Positions 27,197 to 35,826 of a stretch of DNA of 64,000 bases are shown here, in pieces. Each line of letters starts with the position of its first letter. Positions within the stretch are counted from its first letter, which is position 1. The DNA is from Marinisporobacter balticus (GTDB taxonomy: Bacteria; Bacillota; Clostridia; Peptostreptococcales; Thermotaleaceae). The DNA lies in contig NZ_SLWV01000011.1 of the NCBI RefSeq assembly GCF_004345705.1, positions 44,045-108,044 of the forward strand, read 5' to 3'. Both the position numbers and the translations under genes were made by a program. Below the pieces are notes generated by a model that worked only from the letters and a program-made list of their open reading frames with translations, made no database searches and was not told the origin of the DNA.

Positions 27197-28528
27197 ATGA
27201 ATAAAACATCTGTTATTCAAGAAATGGATTTAAAATATAATTTACATTCATGGAGTGCTCAAGCTGGATTAAATCCGCATGTTATTACAAAAGCGGAAGG
27301 AATATATTTTTGGAATGAAGAGGGAGAAAGATTTTACGATATGTCTTCACAGCTGGTTAATATGAATATTGGTCATGGGAACAAAAAAGTGATTCAAGCA
27401 ATTAAAGATCAAGCTGACAAATTACCTTTTATTGGGCCTGCTTTTGCTTTAGATGTGCGCGCTGAAGCTGCCAAGAAAGTTGTTGAAGTAGCTCCTGCTA
27501 ACATGAAAAAAGTATTTTTCACAAATAGTGGTGCTGAAGCAAATGAAAATGCGATTAAGATGGCTCGGATGTATACTGGCAGATACAAAATGTTCTCAGC
27601 GTATCGCGCTTATCATGGTGCAACTTATGGTGCTGCGAACTTAACAGGTGAACCAAGAAGATTTGCAAGCGAACCAGGAATCGCTGGATTTGTTAAATTT
27701 GTTGGTCCTTATGCATATAGAGGTCCTATTGAGTTTAAAAACGAAGAAGAAGCTTCAAAATATTATCTTACTCTTTTAAGAGAACAAATAGAGTATGAAG
27801 GCTCTGAAACAATTGCTGCTATTTTTCAAGAATCTGTAGTTGGAACGAATGGTATTCTCATTCCACCAAAAGGATGGATGCAAGGCGTAAGAGATCTTTG
27901 CGACGAGTTTGGCATTATGATGGTTTGTGATGAAGTTATGGCTGGTTGGGGAAGAACTGGTGAATGGTTTGCAGTAAATAATTGGAATGTACAACCTGAT
28001 ATGATTACCTTTGCTAAAGGTTCAACTTGTGGCTATATACCACTAGGTGGTGTATTAGTAAATGGAAAAATTGCTGATCACTTTAATAAGAATACACTTA
28101 TCTGCGGATTAACTTATAGTGCGCATCCAATGGGTTGTGCTGCCGCTTGTGCTACGATTGATGTTTATAAAGAAGAAAATTTAATTCAAAAATCCAAAGA
28201 AATGGGCGTTGTATTAGGTGAAATATTAGAAGAAATGAAAGAAAAACATGCAAGTGTTGGAGATGTTCGATATATAGGTCTTTTCTCTGCTATTGAATTG
28301 GTGAAAGATAGAAATAGCAAAGAACCATTGGTACCTTATGGAAAAGACCCGGATGGAATTATGAAAAAAATACTCGGGATGCTTAGAGAAAAAGGATTTT
28401 GGAACTACAGTCATGAGAATATAATAATTGTAGCGCCACCGTTGATTATAAAAAAGGATGAGCTTAGGGATGCAATGAAAATTATGGATAATGTATTAGA
28501 TTTTGTAGACGAGATGATGGATGAATAA
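27197..28528 (+). CDS. Class III omega-aminotransferase (beta-alanine- or taurine-pyruvate type)
   Basis: 443 residues, PLP-dependent fold-type I. Seen: HSWSAQAGLNPHVITKAEG at the N-terminus, FFTNSGAEANENAIKMAR (PLP phosphate), VCDEVMAGWGRTG (Asp to the PLP nitrogen) and FAKGSTCGYIPLGG with the Schiff-base Lys. Closest in style to taurine-pyruvate and beta-alanine-pyruvate aminotransferases. With the pyrimidine genes upstream it probably moves the amino group of beta-alanine to pyruvate, yielding malonate semialdehyde for the preceding dehydrogenase. Taurine cannot be excluded. GGGGGAG before the ATG; last gene of the operon, closed by a terminator. Confidence 0.85.
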   Translation: MNKTSVIQEMDLKYNLHSWSAQAGLNPHVITKAEGIYFWNEEGERFYDMSSQLVNMNIGHGNKKVIQAIKDQADKLPFIGPAFALDVRAEAAKKVVEVAPANMKKVFFTNSGAEANENAIKMARMYTGRYKMFSAYRAYHGATYGAANLTGEPRRFASEPGIAGFVKFVGPYAYRGPIEFKNEEEASKYYLTLLREQIEYEGSETIAAIFQESVVGTNGILIPPKGWMQGVRDLCDEFGIMMVCDEVMAGWGRTGEWFAVNNWNVQPDMITFAKGSTCGYIPLGGVLVNGKIADHFNKNTLICGLTYSAHPMGCAAACATIDVYKEENLIQKSKEMGVVLGEILEEMKEKHASVGDVRYIGLFSAIELVKDRNSKEPLVPYGKDPDGIMKKILGMLREKGFWNYSHENIIIVAPPLIIKKDELRDAMKIMDNVLDFVDEMMDE

Positions 28529-28542
28529 ATTTAAAAGTAAAT

Positions 28543-28590
28543 AAAACCTGGATTAATCAATGTAAGATTAATCCAGGTTTTATTATATAG
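28543..28590 (+). terminator. Terminator of the hydA operon
   Basis: AAAACCTGGATTAATC (28543) pairs perfectly with GATTAATCCAGGTTTT (28566), 16 bp with a 7-base loop, followed by ATTATAT. Confidence 0.9.
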
Positions 28591-28696
28591 CGATTTCTAT
28601 AGCTAAAATATGGATATTATTATATAATAAAAATGTATAAGAACTAAATTATGTATATAATAAGATGAAATTCATAGTATGTGAAAGGTGATTATC

Positions 28697-28924
28697 ATGA
28701 AGAATATCATTATAACAATTATCATAACCATAATTGTAGGGATTATTGCATTGCTTTATGCTTTTGGTATATTGTTTGCGATGCTAGAAACAAATGGCCC
28801 ATTTTTACTCATGGGGATTGTGTGTATCGCTTTGTTAGGAATCATATTTGCATTAATTTATAATATGGTTAAGAGAGTTAAAGAAATAAGGGAGGAGGAT
28901 AAGGATGATCTTAGTAAATACTGA
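28697..28924 (+). CDS. Small two-helix membrane protein
   Basis: 75 residues: helix 1 (IIITIIITIIVGIIALLYAF) and helix 2 (LLMGIVCIALLGIIFALIY), then a charged tail (VKRVKEIREEDKDD). GAAAGGTG ends 6-7 bases before ATG 28697. It overlaps the next gene by 20 bases, so both are made from one message. I do not recognise the family. It may anchor or partner the YbjQ-like protein. Confidence 0.7.
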   Translation: MKNIIITIIITIIVGIIALLYAFGILFAMLETNGPFLLMGIVCIALLGIIFALIYNMVKRVKEIREEDKDDLSKY

Positions 28925-29222
28925 TTATATTAGTGGAAAAAAATTAGAAACACTTTCAATTGTAAAGGGTGCAACCGTACAATCAAAGCATGTTGGAAAA
29001 GACATTTTAAGTGGTTTGAAGACATTAGTAGGGGGAGAAATAGAAGCGTATAAAGAAATGATGGATGAAGCAAGAGCCATTGCGACAAAGAGAATGGTTA
29101 TGGAAGCACAAAACTTAGGTGCAGATGGTATAATTAACATAAGATATGCAACGAGTGCAATCATGCAAGGGGCTGCTGAAGTAATCGTTTATGGAACAGC
29201 AGTTAAGTTTATAAAAGAATAA
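28905..29222 (+). CDS. YbjQ/UPF0145 family protein
   Basis: 105 residues covering the whole YbjQ domain: ILVNTDYISGKKLETLSIVKGATVQSKHVGKD, the helix GEIEAYKEMMDEARAIATKRM, then AQNLGADGIINIRYATS and AEVIVYGTAVKF. Family members form pentamers and have been called heavy-metal-binding-like, but no function is established. GGGAGGAGG precedes the ATG inside the upstream gene. Confidence 0.88.
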   Translation: MILVNTDYISGKKLETLSIVKGATVQSKHVGKDILSGLKTLVGGEIEAYKEMMDEARAIATKRMVMEAQNLGADGIINIRYATSAIMQGAAEVIVYGTAVKFIKE

Positions 29223-29262
29223 ATAATACCGGGTAATTTTAAATTACTCGGTATTATTTATA
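29222..29262 (+). terminator. Terminator after the YbjQ-like gene
   Basis: AATAATACCGGGTAATTT pairs with AAATTACTCGGTATTATT with one mismatch, followed by TATAT. Confidence 0.85.
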
Positions 29263-29466
29263 TACAAATATTAGGTAGAAAATAAAAATTTTGGTGATTG
29301 TAATATTTTTGTAAAGATTTTTATGGGATTTTGTTGTATACTATAAATTGGTAAAAGATTGGTATATGACAAAAATATAAGATTAAAAAGAGATTTTGTA
29401 AGGCGAAAATATGGCTATGGATGCAAAAATTGTATAGAATAGAATGATACAAAGGGGGGGAGAACG

Positions 29467-30153
29467 ATTAAAAATGCAATTGAAATAAAAAATGTTAGAA
29501 AGGTATATAGAGTAGGAGATGAAAAGATCGTTGCATTAAACGATGTTTCCTTGGAAATAAAGACAGGAGAGATATGTTGCTTTTTAGGAACTTCAGGATC
29601 AGGAAAATCTACTCTTTTAAATATGATGGCGGGACTTGAGAAACCTACAAGAGGCATTATTAAAATTAATGAAAAAAATGTTGAAAAAATGAATGAAAAA
29701 CAACTTGCAAAGTTTCGACAAAAGCATATTGGTTTTGTTTTCCAGTCATACAACCTGTTAGCTGCACTCACAGCTCTTGAAAATGTTAGTATGCCACTCA
29801 CTTTTAGAGGGATGAAAAAAAAGCAACGAGAGAAAATTTCTGCTGAAATATTAGATGCTGTGGGGCTTAAAAAATATATCACCCATAAACCTAATCAAAT
29901 GAGTGGAGGGCAGCAGCAAAGAGTAGGGATTGCAAGAGCCTTTGTGAGTAAGCCACCTATTATTTTTGCAGATGAGCCAACAGGAAATTTAGATTCGAAG
30001 ACAACCAAAGAAGTTATGAACTTGATGTTAGAAATTGCAAAAGAGAACAATCAGACAATTATTATTGTAACCCATGATAGAAGTATTGCTGAGTATGCAG
30101 ATAAGGTTGTCTATATTTTAGATGGAAACATTGAAAAAATTGAAGAAAAATAA
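29467..30153 (+). CDS. ABC transporter ATP-binding protein (MacB/LolD type)
   Basis: An ATPase of about 228 residues with Walker A GTSGSGKSTLL, Q-loop VFQSYNLL, signature MSGGQQQRVGIARA, Walker B IIFADEPTGNLD and H-loop VTHD. Homology starts well upstream of the first standard start codon (TTG 29551): the frame reads back through NAIEIKNVRKVYRVG to ATT at 29467, which sits 6 bases after a run of seven G. An in-frame stop lies at 29440, and no ATG, GTG or TTG lies between. An ATT start is therefore inferred; a one-base change in the G run would instead join an ATG at 29444. Energises the permease encoded at 32157. Confidence 0.85.
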   Translation: MKNAIEIKNVRKVYRVGDEKIVALNDVSLEIKTGEICCFLGTSGSGKSTLLNMMAGLEKPTRGIIKINEKNVEKMNEKQLAKFRQKHIGFVFQSYNLLAALTALENVSMPLTFRGMKKKQREKISAEILDAVGLKKYITHKPNQMSGGQQQRVGIARAFVSKPPIIFADEPTGNLDSKTTKEVMNLMLEIAKENNQTIIIVTHDRSIAEYADKVVYILDGNIEKIEEK

Positions 30154-30175
30154 GGAGAATTAAGGGGGAAAAAAG

Positions 30176-32164
30176 ATGAAACGAAGGATACTTACTTTAT
30201 CCATTGTATTGATGATGGCTTTTAGTATTTGTAATATGGATACTTTCACTTCATATGCGGATACGAATTTAATTATAGGAAGAAATAGGGAAGTGCCTGT
30301 ATTTGAATCAGGAGAAGAAGTGAGACTTGGCATTCCTATAGAAAATATTGGAGAAGATTCTATAAAAGATGTAACCATATCTTTAGATACAAGTGATTTA
30401 AAAAGTTTTCCTTTTGAAATAGAAAAAATGTCTACAACAAAGAGAATAGCGTCTATTCATGGTAAAAGTGATGAAGATATTGGATTTTATTTGAAGGTAG
30501 CTATGAATGCAGAAGCAAAAACTTATCCAATCAAAGTAAGTGTTAGTTATGATGGAGGTACTGCATCAGAAACGGTTTATGTGAAAATTGAAGAGAATCG
30601 CCAAAAACCTTCTTTGGAATTAATGGATGTAAAATTTGAAGGCAACAGTGTTTCTGCTGGTCAAAGTAGCGTTATGAAATTAGAAATTCAAAATGAAGGC
30701 GAAACGATGGCAAAAGATGTTGAAATTAGTTTTGAGGGGCTTAAGGCAGAGGCAATAAGACTTGATAATTATATGAATGTACCCAAAATAAAAGAGATAA
30801 AACCTAAGCATTTTCACGAGATTCCACTAAAAATCTATGCGAATGAAGATTTAAAGAGTGGTACATATGAATTAGATCTTTCTATAAAGTATAAGGATGA
30901 ATATAATCATGAATATGAAAAGAAGAAAAAAATATATGTTCCTGTAGATGGCGCTGGAGACCAAGAATTAGATTTTGGGTTTGAAAATTTAGCATATCCT
31001 GTGGATGGTGTAAAAACAAGTCAGGATTTTGATATTGCCTTTGATCTAAAAAATCTATCAGGCAAAGATGCAAAAAACTTAAAGGTTAGTATCGATGCAG
31101 GCGCTGAGATACTTCCAAAATCTGCATCTGTTAAAAATATAAAAAGTCTAAATGTGGGAGAATCTATTCCTATGACTTTTAAGCTTTTTGCTAAGGATGG
31201 TATAGAATCAAAAAATTATCCTGTTAAGATCAATGTGGAATATGGACTAAAGGATTCAAAATCAGAAGAGAAGAATTCTTTAAGCCAATATGTTGGTATA
31301 TTTATAAAAGGAGACAATTCAAAATTAACACCGAGAATTATTATAGATAATTACAACTATGGAAAAGAATATATCCAAACAGGCGAAACTTTTCCACTGA
31401 ATATATCTTTTTTCAATACAAATAAAAGTGCTTCAGTAAAAAATATTAAGGTAAGCATCAGCTCGGAAGGAGATGCTTTTGCACCAGTAGGAAGCAGTAA
31501 TTCCTTCTTTATAGATGAAATTGGTGCATCAAATCGCGTTAATAAAACGATTAAATTGAAGTCAAAATCAGATGCAGAGCAGAAAATGTATAATATTACG
31601 GCGGATATTGAGTATGAAGATAGTACAGGAAAAGCACAAACGGCAAAGGAAATTATAGGAGTAAATGTCATACAAGAAGTAAAATTTAAAACATCTGACG
31701 TGAAAATTCCAGAAGAAGTTTTTGTTGGTGGGAATGCTTCCCTATCCATAGATTTTTATAATTTGGGCAGAGGAATATTGAGAAATATGATGATTCATAC
31801 AGAAGGTGGTTTTGAGGTAAACAGTGGGAGTACTTATATAGGAAACATAGATGCTGGAAAAGATGACTATTATGATGTTACAGTGATACCAAATAAGGAA
31901 GGAAAAGGAACTGGGAAAATTATATTTGAATTTGAAGATACGGTTGGGAACCCTTATAAAGTAGAAAAAGATTTCGAGATAGAAGTAATGAAAGAACCAG
32001 AAATGCCTCCAATGGATCCAGAAATGGAGATGGAAGGTCAAAAAGGGTCTTCATCAAAGAAATGGATATGGATTGGGGGGGGCGTTCTTTTAGTAGGCGG
32101 TATTGGATTTGTTGTTCGTAGGAAGCGCAAAAAGAAAGCCGAGGAAGTGAGCATAGATGAATAA
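30176..32164 (+). CDS. Membrane-anchored extracellular protein with CARDB-like beta domains
   Basis: 662 residues: a signal peptide (about 1-29, ILTLSIVLMMAFSICNM), then several Ig-like/CARDB-type domains with repeated pattern of inter-domain phrases such as VDVKFEGNSVSAGQ-like openings, NIGEDSIKDV, NEGETMAKDV, NLSGKDAKNL, FNTNKSASVKN, and a C-terminal helix (WIWIGGGVLLVGGIGFVV) with RRKRKKK stop-transfer. Just before the helix is a Met/Pro-rich stretch PEMPPMDPEMEMEG. It lies between the ATPase and permease genes and overlaps the latter by 8 bases, so it is probably the extracellular part of this ABC system, standing in for the adaptor of MacAB-like pumps. No specific function known. Confidence 0.8.
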   Translation: MKRRILTLSIVLMMAFSICNMDTFTSYADTNLIIGRNREVPVFESGEEVRLGIPIENIGEDSIKDVTISLDTSDLKSFPFEIEKMSTTKRIASIHGKSDEDIGFYLKVAMNAEAKTYPIKVSVSYDGGTASETVYVKIEENRQKPSLELMDVKFEGNSVSAGQSSVMKLEIQNEGETMAKDVEISFEGLKAEAIRLDNYMNVPKIKEIKPKHFHEIPLKIYANEDLKSGTYELDLSIKYKDEYNHEYEKKKKIYVPVDGAGDQELDFGFENLAYPVDGVKTSQDFDIAFDLKNLSGKDAKNLKVSIDAGAEILPKSASVKNIKSLNVGESIPMTFKLFAKDGIESKNYPVKINVEYGLKDSKSEEKNSLSQYVGIFIKGDNSKLTPRIIIDNYNYGKEYIQTGETFPLNISFFNTNKSASVKNIKVSISSEGDAFAPVGSSNSFFIDEIGASNRVNKTIKLKSKSDAEQKMYNITADIEYEDSTGKAQTAKEIIGVNVIQEVKFKTSDVKIPEEVFVGGNASLSIDFYNLGRGILRNMMIHTEGGFEVNSGSTYIGNIDAGKDDYYDVTVIPNKEGKGTGKIIFEFEDTVGNPYKVEKDFEIEVMKEPEMPPMDPEMEMEGQKGSSSKKWIWIGGGVLLVGGIGFVVRRKRKKKAEEVSIDE

Positions 32165-33515
32165 TTGGGATTTGTTAAAAATGGGCTTTCACAACCTATG
32201 GAGAAAAAAAACAAGAACATTTTTGACTGTTTTAGGCGTAATTATTGGAACTTGTTCTATTGTAGTGATGATGTCTATAGGAATTGCAAATGATCAAGGG
32301 ACCAAAGAGTGGATTGAAAGTATGGGAGATTTAAGCATTATTGAAGTATATTCTTCTGGAAGATATGGCGATATGGATTCAAGAAATTCAAAAAAACAAG
32401 TAAAGCTTGATGATCAAGGGATTGAAAAGCTTGAAAAGATAGATGGGGTAAAGGCAGTAATGCCTATAAAAGAAATGCGTCTAAAAGTAGCTGCTGGAAA
32501 AATGATTGGGAATGTGAATGTAATAGGAATAAAACCTGAAGTAATGGAAGCGTTTGATTTTAAAGTGCAAGAAGGAAGATTACTAACATCAACAGATAAG
32601 GAAACATTAGTTTTTGGTACAGAAGTAGCTGATCGTTTTTATGATCCTAGATCAAGAAACCGATATGATCGTGATCCCAATGCACCAAAGGTAAATTTAA
32701 TAAGTAGTAAGCTTATGTTATCATCAGATAATAATTATGGAGAGAAAAAAAGAAATCAAAGAAATCAAAGAGATGATGATTATAAGCCACCAAAGCCACA
32801 TAAGGTAAAAGGCGTGGGACTTTTAGCACAAAGTGGTAGAGAACAGGATTGGAATGCTTATATGAATATTACTGCGCTTGAAAAAATCATAAAGGAAGAT
32901 CAAGATGCAAGACATGAAAAAAGAAGACGATCAGATAATGAAGACCAATATGAACAAGTAAAGGTAAAGGTAATTGATATTCAAAGAGTAGAGGAAATTC
33001 AAGAAAAAATAAAAGCAATGGGATTGGATGCGAGTAGTTTGACAGAGTGGTTAAAGTCTATGAGAGAACAGATGAAAAAATCCCAGATGATGTTGGGCGG
33101 AATAGGGGCTGTTAGTTTACTTGTAGCTGCAATAGGTATTACGAATACAATGATTATGAGTATCTATGAAAGAACAAGAGAAATAGGGGTTATGAAGGTT
33201 ATTGGTGCAAATTTAGTGGATATAAAAAGGTTATTTCTATTTGAAGCGGCAATGATTGGTTTTGTTGGAGGAATATTAGGGATTACACTAAGCTATGGGC
33301 TATCTTTTGCGCTGAACAAATTTGGAGAAGGCTCTATGGAAGGTATGGACATGATGATGGGAGGTATGTCAGGTAGTGCAGGTATGTCTATTATCCCCAT
33401 AGAACTTGCATTAGGAGGGGTAGCTTTTGCAACTGTTATTGGTATCATCTCAGGATATCTACCAGCAAGACGTGCTATGAATTTAAGTGCATTAGAAGCA
33501 ATAAAAACAGAATAA
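32157..33515 (+). CDS. ABC transporter permease (MacB/FtsX type)
   Basis: 452 residues. N-terminal helix (TFLTVLGVIIGTCSIVVMMSIG), a large extracytoplasmic MacB-like domain (about 50-300), then three C-terminal FtsX helices with TREIGVMKVIGA and a final LPARRAMNLSALEAIKTE. The domain carries a highly charged insert rich in Arg/Asp/Asn (KKRNQRNQRDDD, then EKRRRSDNEDQYEQ). The loop between the last helices is Met/Gly-rich (GMDMMMGGMSGSAGMS). Such permeases usually export peptides or move lipoproteins by mechanotransmission. Substrate unknown. Confidence 0.87.
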   Translation: MNNWDLLKMGFHNLWRKKTRTFLTVLGVIIGTCSIVVMMSIGIANDQGTKEWIESMGDLSIIEVYSSGRYGDMDSRNSKKQVKLDDQGIEKLEKIDGVKAVMPIKEMRLKVAAGKMIGNVNVIGIKPEVMEAFDFKVQEGRLLTSTDKETLVFGTEVADRFYDPRSRNRYDRDPNAPKVNLISSKLMLSSDNNYGEKKRNQRNQRDDDYKPPKPHKVKGVGLLAQSGREQDWNAYMNITALEKIIKEDQDARHEKRRRSDNEDQYEQVKVKVIDIQRVEEIQEKIKAMGLDASSLTEWLKSMREQMKKSQMMLGGIGAVSLLVAAIGITNTMIMSIYERTREIGVMKVIGANLVDIKRLFLFEAAMIGFVGGILGITLSYGLSFALNKFGEGSMEGMDMMMGGMSGSAGMSIIPIELALGGVAFATVIGIISGYLPARRAMNLSALEAIKTE

Positions 33516-33527
33516 TAAATAATATTT

Positions 33528-33580
33528 AAAAGGGATGTACATATTATATACGTATAATAGGTACATCCCTTTATTTTAGT
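33528..33580 (+). terminator. Terminator of the ABC operon
   Basis: AAAAGGGATGTAC (33528) pairs with GTACATCCCTTT (33561), followed by ATTTTAG. Confidence 0.88.
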
Positions 33581-33736
33581 AATGATATAAAATTAGGGCT
33601 AGATAATAAGTAGAAATTCTTTTTATCTATATTTAATCGTTTACATACTTGCTATTGTAATTAAAATTAAAGGTTTCGAAAATTATTGGAGAATATGTAC
33701 AATATTAGGAAGATTATTTTTAAATTATTCATAAAT

Positions 33737-33785
33737 GGCATTTGACAATAATAAAATTTGGAGTATAATATAAATAGCAAATGCC
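33737..33785 (+). promoter_or_regulatory. Sigma-A promoter flanked by an inverted repeat, upstream of mrp
   Basis: TTGACA (33742-33747) and TATAAT (33764-33769) with a 16-base spacer form a near-consensus promoter. Perfect 8-base inverted repeats GGCATTTG (33737-33744) and CAAATGCC (33778-33785) bracket it, the left one overlapping the -35 box and the right one near the start point. A repressor bound to both would block transcription. Confidence 0.75.
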
Positions 33786-33813
33786 AATTATAGATATAAT
33801 GGAGGGAATACAT

Positions 33814-34602
33814 ATGATACAAAAAGAAAAACCACTAGAAGGAACAAATATTAAAAAAATCATTGCTGTAATGAGTGGAAAAGGGGGCGTAGGGAAGTCT
33901 TCAGTTACTTCTTTAATGGCAGTATCACTAAGAAATAAAGGATATAAGGTAGGAATCATGGATGCAGATATAACAGGACCTAGTATTCCAAAAGTATTTG
34001 GTATCAACAATCAGAGAGCTGTGTCTATTGGAGAAGCCATTCAACCAGCAGAGACGGTTACAGGAATTAAGGCAATGTCGCTAAATTTACTAGTAAAGCA
34101 AGAAGATGATCCAGTTGTTTGGAGAGGACCTGTCATTGCAGGAACTGTAAAACAATTCTATACAAATGTAGCATGGGGAGATTTAGATTTTTTATTGATT
34201 GATCTACCACCAGGAACAGGAGATGTACCTCTTACAATTATGCAGTCATTACCAGTAGACGGTATTGTCGTGGTATCATCTCCACAGGATTTAGTAAAGT
34301 TGATTGTAAAAAAATCTGTAAACATGGCAAAAATGATGGACATACCGATCTATGGAATTGTTGAAAACATGAGTTATTTTGAATGTCCAGATTGTAATAA
34401 AAAGCACTATATCTTTGGAAAAAGCAAAATTGAAGAAATAGCGAAAGAAATGGATATAGCGGTATTAGAAAAATTACCGATTGATCCTGAGTTTGTAGCA
34501 CTTTGTGATGAAGGCAAAGTGGAAGTTTTCGGTAAAATGCGCTTTGGTTTTTGCGAAAACTTTGCAAATAAGTTAGAAGATAAAATAGGAGGGATTGAAT
34601 AA
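33814..34602 (+). CDS. mrp: Mrp/NBP35 (ApbC) family P-loop ATPase
   Basis: About 262 residues. The deviant Walker A KGGVGKSS (Lys in SGKGGVGKSS), the DADITGPSIP switch and LIDLPPGTGDVPL are typical of Mrp proteins, which carry and transfer Fe-S clusters. The C-terminal CPDC motif (YFECPDCNKKH) supplies the cluster-bridging cysteines. ATG 33814 follows GGAGGG by 7 bases. It starts a run of five linked genes; next gene overlaps by 1 base (TAATG). Similar Mrp genes accompany orange-protein clusters. Confidence 0.92.
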   Translation: MIQKEKPLEGTNIKKIIAVMSGKGGVGKSSVTSLMAVSLRNKGYKVGIMDADITGPSIPKVFGINNQRAVSIGEAIQPAETVTGIKAMSLNLLVKQEDDPVVWRGPVIAGTVKQFYTNVAWGDLDFLLIDLPPGTGDVPLTIMQSLPVDGIVVVSSPQDLVKLIVKKSVNMAKMMDIPIYGIVENMSYFECPDCNKKHYIFGKSKIEEIAKEMDIAVLEKLPIDPEFVALCDEGKVEVFGKMRFGFCENFANKLEDKIGGIE

Positions 34603-34970
34603 TGAAAATATGTGTTTCAAGTTTGAACAAAGAAAAAAATGCAAAAATGGATCAACATTTTGGTAGATGTCCATATTTTTCAATCTTTGATACGGAAACA
34701 AATGCATTTGAATTTCTTGAAAATGCAGGAGTTACGGCGAATCAAGGAGCAGGAATTGCAGCTGGACAACAAGTGATTGATGAAAAAGTAGGAGTGGTTA
34801 TTACAGGAAGTTTAGGACCGAATGCAATGCGTGTATTACATGGTGGAAATATAGAAACATATACATGCCAAGGTGGAAGTATTGAAGAAGTGATAAATTT
34901 ATTTCAAGAAGGAAAACTAGAAAGATTGGAAAGTGCTGGACCTGCACATTCTGGAATGGGGCACAAATAA
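34602..34970 (+). CDS. NifX/NafY-like (DiNase Fe-Mo cofactor-binding) protein, orange-protein related
   Basis: 122 residues of the dinitrogenase iron-molybdenum cofactor-binding domain: KMDQHFGRCPYFSIFD, ENAGVTANQGAGIAAGQ, GVVITGSLGPNAMRVL. Members include NifX, the C-domain of NifB and the Mo/Cu orange protein. No nitrogenase genes are present. Start ATG overlaps the mrp stop codon. Metal cargo cannot be read from sequence. Confidence 0.87.
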   Translation: MKICVSSLNKEKNAKMDQHFGRCPYFSIFDTETNAFEFLENAGVTANQGAGIAAGQQVIDEKVGVVITGSLGPNAMRVLHGGNIETYTCQGGSIEEVINLFQEGKLERLESAGPAHSGMGHK

Positions 34971-34986
34971 AGAAAGGACTGATCCT

Positions 34987-35826
34987 ATGAAGATTGCAGT
35001 CTTAAGTGGCAAGGGTGGGACAGGAAAAACAACTGTTTCTACAAATCTTGCAAAAGCTATGGGATGGCAATATATAGACTGTGATGTAGAAGAACCTAAC
35101 GGATTTATATTCCTAAACCCTAAGATAATAGAAACAAGAGAAGTAACTATACCTGTTCCGATAATTGATGAAGAGAAGTGTATAAACTGTAATAAATGTG
35201 CCCAAATTTGTCAATTTAATGCATTGGCAGGAACAAATACAGGGATTATTTTCTTTGAAAAATTATGTCATGGTTGTGGTGCATGTACCCTTGTATGTCC
35301 AGTTGATGCCATTAAAGAAGAGGGAAGAGTTATTGGAAAGATTGATATAGGAAAAAGCGAGAATATTTCTTGTATACGAGGATTGTTAGATGTAGGAGAA
35401 CCGATGGCACCCCCCATTATCAAAGAATTAAAGAAGTTGATAGATGAAAAACCAACGGTTATTGATTGTTCACCAGGAAGTTCTTGTTCTGTTGTAGCAG
35501 CTATTGAAGGAACAGATTATGCTGTTTTGGTAACAGAGCCTACGGAATTTGGTTTGCATGATTTGAAAATTGCTGTAGAACTTGTTAAAACAATGAAGAT
35601 ACCATTTGGGATCATTATTAATCGTGCAGATGAAGAAAATGATTTGATTGTCAGATATTGTAAAGAAGAAGAAATAAATCTTTTAGGAAGAATTCCTTTT
35701 GATAGAAAAGTAGCTGTTTTATATTCAAATGGAAAACTTTTAGTAGAAGATAAAGCATATAGAAAAGAATTTGAAGAATTAGGACGGAAAATTTTGGGGG
35801 TGAAGGCATGCAACTCGTTGTTATAA
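34987..35826 (+). CDS. MinD-superfamily ATPase with inserted 2[4Fe-4S] ferredoxin (first copy)
   Basis: About 279 residues. Starts KIAVLSGKGGTGKTT (deviant Walker A), then DCDVEEPNG. A ferredoxin insert at about 60-115 has CINCNKCAQICQFNA and CHGCGACTLVCPVDAI. The fold resumes with IDCSPGSSCSVVAAIEGTD. These paired ATPases occur in anaerobes and are linked to metal-sulfur cluster or orange-protein assembly. ATG 34987 is chosen because GAAAGGA lies about 9 bases upstream. Overlaps the second copy by 19 bases. Confidence 0.9.
   Translation: MKIAVLSGKGGTGKTTVSTNLAKAMGWQYIDCDVEEPNGFIFLNPKIIETREVTIPVPIIDEEKCINCNKCAQICQFNALAGTNTGIIFFEKLCHGCGACTLVCPVDAIKEEGRVIGKIDIGKSENISCIRGLLDVGEPMAPPIIKELKKLIDEKPTVIDCSPGSSCSVVAAIEGTDYAVLVTEPTEFGLHDLKIAVELVKTMKIPFGIIINRADEENDLIVRYCKEEEINLLGRIPFDRKVAVLYSNGKLLVEDKAYRKEFEELGRKILGVKACNSLL

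Noticed and set aside
25747..28528. Taurine to sulfoacetyl-CoA pathway
   Set aside because: Both enzymes have close relatives in taurine use, but the operon starts with dihydropyrimidinase, shares its control region with preTA, and no sulfonate transport or sulfoacetyl-CoA genes are nearby. Kept as the main alternative.
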